In this document: one piece after another, positions 1 through 5,198 of the stretch
How positions within the stretch are numbered: the first letter of the stretch is position 1
Layout: the number at the start of each line of letters is the position of its first letter
Source of the DNA: Cyclobacteriaceae bacterium
Lineage (GTDB): Bacteria > Bacteroidota > Bacteroidia > Cytophagales > Cyclobacteriaceae
Direction of reading: 5' to 3'
Assembly (NCBI GenBank): GCA_029882725.1
Contig: JAOUKG010000259.1
Coordinates: 1 to 5,198 of the forward strand
DNA: 5,198 nucleotides
Notes under the pieces: model-generated
Database searches by the model: none
The model's input: the letters and a program-made list of their open reading frames with translations, nothing else
Told to the model about the DNA's origin: nothing
Position numbers and translations under genes: made by a program

Positions 1-104
1 TCCGGACATCTGTCCAAAATTGGTAGGGACATCCGTTCGGTCCTTATCTCTGAATTGGTCCGAACATCAGTTCTGAGTTGGTCCGGACGTCCGTCCGGTC
101 CTTC
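1..104. repeat. Tandem repeat, 58-base period, truncated by window edge
   Basis: Two consecutive 58-base periods are visible, starting at 1 and 59; the second decays after about base 104. Each period has two related half-units, at 1-23 and 24-58, then 59-81 and 82-104. Bases 1-23 match 59-81 at 17 of 23 positions, and 24-46 match 82-104 at 18 of 23. Each half-unit contains a short inverted repeat with a four-base loop: 4-7 with 12-15, 27-30 with 35-38, 62-65 with 70-73, and 83-88 with 93-98. Three half-units end in a TTGG tail. The segment is clearly GC-richer than the DNA after it. The array probably extends left of the window, so copy number is unknown. Whether it acts as DNA or RNA is not shown. 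Confidence 0.75.
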
Positions 105-319
105 TAATAACTTAATCCTTTTAATGTAATAATTAGAAATTTAAAGGAAATACCCGCTGGTAAAATGGATCAATTTAGCCCAAAAACGAATATTTAGTCT
201 TATAAATGTGCCTATTTTCACCAATTTAAGTCTTTTCTTTCGGGTTTTATTTTTTTCCAGGAAACCAATGATTGCATAAACAGGGTCTGTTTTTATACGT
301 CAGCCTCAAAAATAATATT

Positions 320-340
320 CGTTTAAACGTTTATTAAACG
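320..340. promoter_or_regulatory. Overlapping CGTTTA palindromes, possible operator
   Basis: Three inverted repeats overlap within 21 bases: CGTTTAAACG at 320-329, TAAACGTTTA at 324-333, and CGTTTA with TAAACG around a single T at 328-340. Together they give four copies of the hexamer CGTTTA, two on each strand. The TAAACGTTTA core recurs in the palindrome at 443-460, 123 bases downstream. Such CpG-centred symmetry is typical of operators for LacI-family repressors, for example the AAACGTTT centre of the purine repressor box. Binding by a LacI-type protein is inferred, and no regulator gene is present in the window. Confidence 0.4.
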
Positions 341-439
341 GCTGGTTTTGACTGTTCTTTGTAACTTACACCGGGGAGGGGACAATGCTATTTCCCTAAA
401 AAATAATCGCTTAAACTCAAAATTTCCCGGGACATTACC

Positions 440-470
440 TTGAAAATAAACGTTTATTTTTATACCTATA
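440..470 (+). promoter_or_regulatory. Candidate Bacteroidota-type promoter of the oxidoreductase gene
   Basis: TTG at 440-442 is followed after 20 bases by TACCTATA at 463-470. The consensus for the primary sigma factor of Bacteroidota is a -33 TTTG or TTG and a -7 TAnnTTTG about 19-21 bases apart. The -7 candidate departs from that consensus at two positions, so the match is only partial. Transcription would begin near 476-478 and leave a leader of about 20 bases before the start codon at 499. The 18-base palindrome occupies the spacer. Confidence 0.3.
443..460. promoter_or_regulatory. Perfect 18-base palindrome, probable operator
   Basis: AAAATAAACGTTTATTTT is a perfect palindrome centred on CG, 38 bases before the oxidoreductase start codon. 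It shares the core TAAACGTTTA with the cluster at 320-340. It fills the spacer between a TTG at 440-442 and TACCTATA at 463-470, which may be the -33 and -7 elements of the promoter. A repressor bound here would block RNA polymerase. The most likely binder, judging from the CpG-centred symmetry, is a LacI-family regulator responding to a sugar or sugar derivative. This is inference, although the palindrome itself is certain. Confidence 0.45.
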
Positions 471-498
471 TGATCTATAGAATACAAATCGCTACTAA

Positions 499-1530
499 AT
501 GAATATTACTTTAAAATTTGCCATTATAGGCACTGGTTCCATTTCAGAAATTCATGCCGCCGCCATCCATGCTTTGCCCAATGCCAACCTCACCGCAATA
601 TGCAGTTCCTCTCCCCAAAGGGCTAAACTGGCCGAAGAAAAATTTGGTGTAGCCGCTTATACCAATTATAACCTTATGATGGATGAGGAAAAACCCGACG
701 TGGTTTGTATTTGCACAAAAAGTGGAGACCATCTGGAGCCTACTTTAGCAGCTGCGGCCCGAGGTATCCATGTGCTTTCTGAAAAACCTCTCGAAATCAA
801 TCTCGAAAGGGCAGAGAAAATGATAAATGCCTGTAAAGCTGCAAAGGTAAAGTTGGGCTGTGTTTTTCAAAACCGATTCAGCAATCATTTCAAAATCGTT
901 AAAAAAGCTGTTGACGAGGGTAAATTAGGTAAACTTCTTATGGGAAATGCATACATTAAATGGTTTCGCGAAAGTAACTACTACCAAAATAGCAATTGGC
1001 GGGGAACACTTCAAGGCGATGGAGGCGCAGCTCTTATCAATCAGGGAATTCATACCATCGATCTGCTCCTCAATTTATTTGGGGAAGTAAAAACCGTCTT
1101 TGGAGAAGTCCGCACCATGACTCATGCCATTGAAGGTGAAGATGTAGGCGCTGCCATGCTTTCTTTTGAAAATGGTGCTATGGGAACCATCCAGGGAAGT
1201 ACGGCCTTCTACCCTGGTTATCCTGAGAAATTGGAAATTTTCGGTGAAAAAGGAAGTATTATGCTCGAAGGAGGAAAAATCTCTACCTGGAATGTTCAAG
1301 GATGTCCAAACCCACTTGCTGAAAATTCGGAACCTACAAAAAGTGGAGCCGCTGACCCCATGAATATAAGCAACGAATTACATATTGCTCAATTTCAGGA
1401 TTTCATTTCTGCTATCCAAAACAATAAAGAACCACTCGTAAATGGAGAAGAAGGCACCAAAGCCCTAAAACTTATTTTAGCCATATACGAGTCTTCAAAA
1501 TCAAAGAAACTAGTTTCCATTAATCAATAG
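499..1530 (+). CDS. Gfo/Idh/MocA family NAD(P)-dependent oxidoreductase
   Basis: This complete 343-residue protein is a predicted cytoplasmic dehydrogenase. The family oxidises or reduces sugars, cyclitols, sugar nucleotides or related polyols using a nicotinamide cofactor. The N-terminal Rossmann domain (about residues 5-125) carries the dinucleotide-binding loop GTGSIS at 11-16 and the family motif EKP at 95-97, whose lysine is the usual catalytic residue. The C-terminal alpha/beta domain holds WRGT at 167-170 and the active-site segment at 173-188, with Asn181, His185 and Asp188; His185 is the expected proton-transfer residue. The QNRF at 124-127 and NQGIHTID at 181-188 recall a subgroup that includes sugar and inositol dehydrogenases, but the substrate cannot be named. 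ATG 499 is chosen because the Rossmann strand begins at once and the next in-frame ATG would delete it. There is no Shine-Dalgarno sequence, as is normal in Bacteroidota. Length is typical and no key residue is missing. An operator-like palindrome precedes the gene, suggesting inducible expression. No pathway partner lies in the window. Confidence 0.93.
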   Translation: MNITLKFAIIGTGSISEIHAAAIHALPNANLTAICSSSPQRAKLAEEKFGVAAYTNYNLMMDEEKPDVVCICTKSGDHLEPTLAAAARGIHVLSEKPLEINLERAEKMINACKAAKVKLGCVFQNRFSNHFKIVKKAVDEGKLGKLLMGNAYIKWFRESNYYQNSNWRGTLQGDGGAALINQGIHTIDLLLNLFGEVKTVFGEVRTMTHAIEGEDVGAAMLSFENGAMGTIQGSTAFYPGYPEKLEIFGEKGSIMLEGGKISTWNVQGCPNPLAENSEPTKSGAADPMNISNELHIAQFQDFISAIQNNKEPLVNGEEGTKALKLILAIYESSKSKKLVSINQ

Positions 1531-1721
1531 CATTTTATTTCAAAAAATATAGATCATTTAAACTATAAAAAATGTACCTTTATTTATAAATTACGAACTT
1601 CTGATTTTTCAGAAAAAACATTCATCTGTTTATATACTATTAAACCAGTTAAGGCCTTGTATCTATAACTATCAATAACTAATCTGTAACGTTATCAATA
1701 ACCTCAACAATTGAAATACAA
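1531..1721. other. Intergenic gap between the oxidoreductase and macroglobulin genes
   Basis: This 191-base AT-rich gap contains no gene. TTCTGA at 1599-1604 pairs with TCAGAA at 1609-1614 around a four-T loop, but it is followed by A residues, not T, so it is not a good rightward terminator. The decamer TATCAATAAC occurs at 1670-1679 and 1693-1702; the second copy lies in the inverted repeat GTTAT-CA-ATAAC at 1691-1702, and TAACGTTA at 1687-1694 is palindromic. TACCTTTA at 1575-1582 resembles a -7 element, but I see no -33 partner at the right distance. The macroglobulin promoter presumably lies here. Confidence 0.5.
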
Positions 1722-1793
1722 ATGAAACAATCGTTTTTCAAATCTTTTCTACTGGCTATTATCTCATTTGCAATGGTTTTTATAACCTCGTGC
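1722..1793 (+). other. Lipoprotein signal peptide with acidic residues after the cysteine
   Basis: This stretch encodes residues 1-24 of the macroglobulin: a short basic start, a hydrophobic core from about residue 8 to 21, and the lipobox ITSC ending in Cys24. Cleavage before Cys24 and lipid attachment to it are expected. The mature protein begins CNSEETT, with an acidic pair at the fourth and fifth positions. Bacteroidota lipoproteins carrying acidic residues just after the cysteine are often exported to the cell surface, so surface display is possible, though the match to known export signals is loose. Confidence 0.8.
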
Positions 1794-4700
1794 AATTCAG
1801 AAGAAACTACATCAAATTCCTATATTGATCCCTCTTTCGCTGTATTTGTTAGTTCTTATACCTCCGGTACTATTTCGGCCCATTCTTCAGTATTAATAAG
1901 GCTCGCAGAAGAGGTTTCAGAGGAAGTATTCAATACAGATCTGCCCGATGATTTATTTTCCTTTTCACCCGAAGTGAAAGGCGAAGCAGTTTGGCTGGAT
2001 AAACAAACTGTGGAATTCAGACCCGCAGCCATTTTAACCCCGGGAAGTTCCTATACCGTAAAATTCAATCTGGGTAAAATCATTGAGGTTCCTGAAGACA
2101 AGAGCTCTTTTGAATACTCAATTAAAACGCTTGTTCAGAATTTCGATTTGAGGGTTCAGAATCTTATTACCACCGATGTTAAAAATATGGAAATATTGGA
2201 AATGGAAGGGGTAATAACTACTGCCGATTTGGCCGAAGTGGCCAATGTCGAAAAAATGTTGGTCCCAAGTCAGAATGGAAAATCTTTAACCGTGAGTTGG
2301 GATCATGCTTCCGACGGTTTATCACACCGCTTCGTGATAAAAAATATTACCAGAAAAGAAACTGAAGACGTATTGAGCCTTAATATTAAAGGCGAACCCA
2401 TCGGTTCTGAAAAAACAGATGTCCTGGAAGTGAAAATTCCTGCACTGGGCGATTTTAAAGTAGTCGATTCCTATGTTGAACAAAAGGGTGAACAACACAT
2501 CGTAATAAGGTTTAGTGATCCTCTTTTAACTTCTCAGCAATTGCAAGGTCTTGTTACCGTACAGGGTGTTTCAAATCTCTCTTTCGATATCCGAAACAAT
2601 GAAATTCTTATTTACCCTTCGGTTCGCCAAACGGGTCAAAAACGAATTACATTATATGCTGGAATAAAAAATATATTAGGAAGTACTTTCGATAAAACCA
2701 CCGAACTTGATATTTATTTCGAACAAATTAAACCCCAGGTTAGGTTTGCCGGCAATGGTTCCATTCTTCCGGGAAATGAAGGTACCATTTTACCTTTTGA
2801 AGCCGTTGGTCTTAAAGCGATAGATGTTACCGTTATCAGAATATTTGAAGAGAATATATCTCAATTTTATCAAGTAAACCAAATAGATGGAAACAGAGAA
2901 ATTCAACGTGTAGGAAGACCTGTGCTGAAAAAGGTAATCAGGCTCGACGAAGGTCTTACCGACCTCACAAGATGGAGCCGCTATTCCCTTGATTTATCGG
3001 AATTGATAAAAATAGAACCCGGCGCTATTTATCAGGTAAAAATTGGTTTTCGCAAACCCCACCATAACTATTATTGTCAGGGAGAAGAACCTGAAACAGA
3101 CCTGGACACCATGATGCCTGAAGATGACTCTTGGGATAATATTCCGGAAGAGGACGAATCGAGCTACTGGGATTATTCTGAAGATTATTACTATTCCGAT
3201 GATTACGATTGGTCTGAAAGAGACAACCCCTGTTCAGATTCCTATTATGGAGACCGCAGATCCATAAAACGCAATATTTTCGCCAGTAATATTGGAATAA
3301 TAGCTAAAAAAGGAAATTCAGGAAGTATTACTGTAGTAAGCACAGATATTATTTCCACCTCCCCTCTCAGCGGTGCTAAAGTGGAGATTTTAGATTACCA
3401 AAAAAGAATAATTGGTGAATCCGATACAAACGGTGAAGGCATTGCCAACATTCCGGTTACGGGTCAGCCATTTCTCGTAGTTGTTGAATACAACGACCAC
3501 AAAGGCTACCTTAGGGTAGATGACGGCTCTGCGCTGTCGATGAGTAATTTTGATACTCAAGGACAAACTGTTGAAAAGGGCATCAAAGGATTTATTTATG
3601 GAGAAAGGGGCGTTTGGAGACCCGGAGATTCTCTTTATTTTGCTTTTATACTTGAAGACAAAGACAATTTACTGCCCGAAGATCATCCCGTTGTATTTGA
3701 ACTTACTGATCCCATGGGAAAACTCGACAAAAGGTTGGTGAATTCCAGTGGAGTTAATGGTTTATATAGGTTCGCAACCACCACCGATGAGAAAGCACCT
3801 ACAGGCAACTGGATGGCGAAGGTACGTGTTGGCGGTACAGCTTTTTCTAAATCGGTTAAAATTGAAACAGTGAAACCCAATCGGCTTAAAATCAATTTTG
3901 AAAATGAAAAAGAAACCATTACTGCCGATGACCCCCGAATTAAAGGAGACCTCAAGGTAAACTGGCTTCATGGAGCACCCGCAAGCTATCTCAATGCAGA
4001 GTTTGACGTGAATCTTATTCAAAGAAAAACTGTATTCAAGGGATATGAAGAATTCAGCTTCGACGATGTGGCAAAACAATACAATGGAGAACAATTTAGC
4101 TTATACAAAGGAAAGGTTGATCAAAATGGAGATGCCACTATCAACCTTAAATTGCAACCAAAAAACAATCCCCCTGGTGCACTTACAGCGCAAGTTTCAG
4201 GACGGGTATATGAAGAAGGGGGCGATTTTAGCATTAAGTCATTCTCCATACCATTTTACTCTTATGATGTATATACTGGCATTAAGCCGCCTAAAGGCGA
4301 CAAGGCCCGCGGTATGCTCCTTACTGACACCACGCAAACCATTGATGTAGTTACCCTCGACTCTAAAGGGAATCCTGTTTCAGCCAATGTTACACTTTCA
4401 CTTTATAAAGTGGAATGGAGATGGTGGTGGGATAACACTTCCTACGGGGCCAATTATGTAGCCAACTCCATGAGAAACCAAATACAAAGAGGTAGCGTTG
4501 AAACCAAAAACGGAAAAGGCAAGTGGAGTTTTGAAGTAAACTATCCGGATTGGGGGCGTTATTATGTGAAAGCCTGCAACAATAGTTCCGGTCACTGCAC
4601 AGGTAAAATTATTTATATTGATTGGCCGGGTTGGGCTGGTCGTGCGCAAAGAGACAACCCCGGAGGCGCCAGTATGCTTTCCTTCTCTACCGACAAACAA

Positions 4701-5198
4701 GACTATTCAGTTGGTGAAAAAGTACGTGTGGATATCCCGGGAAGTGCTGCCGGAAGGGCATTAATAAGTATTGAAAATGGAAGAAAGGTAGTCTCTACCC
4801 ACTGGTTGGAAACAACTAAAGGCGAAAATCAATTTTTCTTTGAAGCAACACCCGAAATGGCACCAGGCATTTACGTGAGTGTCACCATTGTACAAAAACA
4901 CGCGCAAACCTTAAACGATCTTCCTATTAGAATGTACGGTGTTACACCGGTGAAAATTACAGATCCCAACACTCACCTCAATCCTGTACTGAGTATGAAG
5001 GACGTATTGGAACCCGGTAAAAAAGTGGATTTGAAAATTAGCGAGCAATCTGGAAAACCCATGACATATACAGTGGCTGTGGTTGATGAAGGATTGCTGG
5101 ATCTTACTAACTTTCATACACCAGACCCGTGGTCGAATTTTTATAAAAGAGAGGCCCTGGGTGTAAAATCTTTCGATATGTATGAATACGTTATGGGA
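1722..5198 (+). CDS. Alpha-2-macroglobulin-like lipoprotein, N-terminal part (runs off window)
   Basis: The frame is open for 1159 codons to the window edge. Bacterial alpha-2-macroglobulins are large envelope proteins thought to trap attacking proteases. Residues 1-24 form a lipoprotein signal: Lys2 and Lys7, a hydrophobic stretch, then lipobox ITSC with Cys24 as the acylation site. Beta-rich macroglobulin-type domains follow. Residues 452-504 are an acidic, aromatic loop between two cysteines. An MG2-type domain starts near 620 with GERGVWRPGD at 627-636. A WRWWWD motif at 899-904 and a CNNSSGHC pair (Cys952, Cys959) come next. A bait-region-type domain starts near 986 with STDKQDYSVGEK at 989-1000. 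The A2M-domain signature VVDEGLLDLTNFHTPDPW at 1120-1137 is near the end. Relatives are roughly 1,700-1,900 residues, so several hundred C-terminal residues are missing, including the thioester region. The start is the only ATG after an in-frame stop at 1680. In many bacteria this gene adjoins one for penicillin-binding protein 1C; any such gene would be to the right, unseen. Confidence 0.93.
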   Translation, partial: MKQSFFKSFLLAIISFAMVFITSCNSEETTSNSYIDPSFAVFVSSYTSGTISAHSSVLIRLAEEVSEEVFNTDLPDDLFSFSPEVKGEAVWLDKQTVEFRPAAILTPGSSYTVKFNLGKIIEVPEDKSSFEYSIKTLVQNFDLRVQNLITTDVKNMEILEMEGVITTADLAEVANVEKMLVPSQNGKSLTVSWDHASDGLSHRFVIKNITRKETEDVLSLNIKGEPIGSEKTDVLEVKIPALGDFKVVDSYVEQKGEQHIVIRFSDPLLTSQQLQGLVTVQGVSNLSFDIRNNEILIYPSVRQTGQKRITLYAGIKNILGSTFDKTTELDIYFEQIKPQVRFAGNGSILPGNEGTILPFEAVGLKAIDVTVIRIFEENISQFYQVNQIDGNREIQRVGRPVLKKVIRLDEGLTDLTRWSRYSLDLSELIKIEPGAIYQVKIGFRKPHHNYYCQGEEPETDLDTMMPEDDSWDNIPEEDESSYWDYSEDYYYSDDYDWSERDNPCSDSYYGDRRSIKRNIFASNIGIIAKKGNSGSITVVSTDIISTSPLSGAKVEILDYQKRIIGESDTNGEGIANIPVTGQPFLVVVEYNDHKGYLRVDDGSALSMSNFDTQGQTVEKGIKGFIYGERGVWRPGDSLYFAFILEDKDNLLPEDHPVVFELTDPMGKLDKRLVNSSGVNGLYRFATTTDEKAPTGNWMAKVRVGGTAFSKSVKIETVKPNRLKINFENEKETITADDPRIKGDLKVNWLHGAPASYLNAEFDVNLIQRKTVFKGYEEFSFDDVAKQYNGEQFSLYKGKVDQNGDATINLKLQPKNNPPGALTAQVSGRVYEEGGDFSIKSFSIPFYSYDVYTGIKPPKGDKARGMLLTDTTQTIDVVTLDSKGNPVSANVTLSLYKVEWRWWWDNTSYGANYVANSMRNQIQRGSVETKNGKGKWSFEVNYPDWGRYYVKACNNSSGHCTGKIIYIDWPGWAGRAQRDNPGGASMLSFSTDKQDYSVGEKVRVDIPGSAAGRALISIENGRKVVSTHWLETTKGENQFFFEATPEMAPGIYVSVTIVQKHAQTLNDLPIRMYGVTPVKITDPNTHLNPVLSMKDVLEPGKKVDLKISEQSGKPMTYTVAVVDEGLLDLTNFHTPDPWSNFYKREALGVKSFDMYEYVMG

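Larger units (their letters stand above)
105..498. other. AT-rich non-coding region upstream of the oxidoreductase
   Basis: About 390 bases hold no credible gene; the longest ATG-started frames I checked are about ten codons and lack a suitable start context. The stretch is rich in A and T runs, including a T-rich segment near 245-258. Its visible content is the palindrome cluster at 320-340 and the perfect palindrome at 443-460, listed separately. The nonamer TTTTTATAC occurs at 290-298 and again at 457-465. No convincing stem followed by a T-run, such as would end an upstream transcript, was found. Confidence 0.6.

Noticed and set aside
1..104. CRISPR array
   Set aside because: Units are contiguous and imperfect, with no unique spacers separating identical repeats and no cas genes nearby.
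1..129. Open frame of 42 codons from the left edge to a TAA, possibly the end of an upstream gene
   Set aside because: The frame runs through the tandem repeat and the 58-base period is not a multiple of three, so the repeat would be read in different frames. The peptide resembles no domain I know. The end of a gene cannot be fully excluded without the left flank.
164..196. Ten-codon frame starting at an ATG in the non-coding region
   Set aside because: Far too short, with the only purine-rich stretch too distant from the ATG and nothing recognisable in the peptide.
1599..1619. Hairpin TTCTGA-TTTT-TCAGAA as a terminator for the oxidoreductase gene
   Set aside because: The stem is six mostly A-T pairs and is followed by A residues instead of T on the coding strand, so it does not fit an intrinsic terminator for rightward transcription.
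3683..4094. Leftward open frames of about 90 and 110 codons
   Set aside because: They lie antisense within the macroglobulin gene, whose rightward frame encodes recognisable MG2-type domain sequence; they are shadows of it.
4398..4700. Leftward 100-codon open frame
   Set aside because: It is antisense to a well-supported part of the macroglobulin (WRWWWD and the cysteine pair) and has no recognisable features of its own.

Overview
The window looks like chromosomal DNA from a member of the Bacteroidota, most likely a flavobacterium. It is AT-rich, its genes lack Shine-Dalgarno sequences and have A-rich stretches before the start codon, and the large protein at the right end matches the Bacteroidota lineage of bacterial alpha-2-macroglobulins as I know it. 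The genus cannot be told from the sequence.

Layout, left to right. Bases 1-104 hold the end of a GC-richer tandem repeat with a 58-base period. Each period contains two small hairpin-forming half-units, and the array continues past the left edge. Bases 105-498 are AT-rich and non-coding. They carry two clusters of CpG-centred palindromes sharing the core TAAACGTTTA. The second is a perfect 18-base palindrome lying between plausible Bacteroidota-type -33 and -7 elements just before the first gene. Bases 499-1530 encode a complete 343-residue NAD(P)-dependent oxidoreductase of the Gfo/Idh/MocA family. Bases 1531-1721 are a short AT-rich intergenic gap. From 1722 to the right edge runs one uninterrupted reading frame of 1159 codons, the N-terminal part of a large alpha-2-macroglobulin-like lipoprotein. 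It is cut by the window before the region where the thioester motif would lie.

Both genes read rightward. The 191-base gap and unrelated functions suggest separate transcription units: a sugar or cyclitol dehydrogenase, possibly under a LacI-type repressor, and an envelope-anchored protease trap. I see no RNA gene, insertion sequence, CRISPR array or phage feature. The least explained parts are the left-edge repeat, the palindromic control region, and an acidic, aromatic-rich loop bounded by two cysteines in the macroglobulin. Nothing here amounts to a clearly new system.
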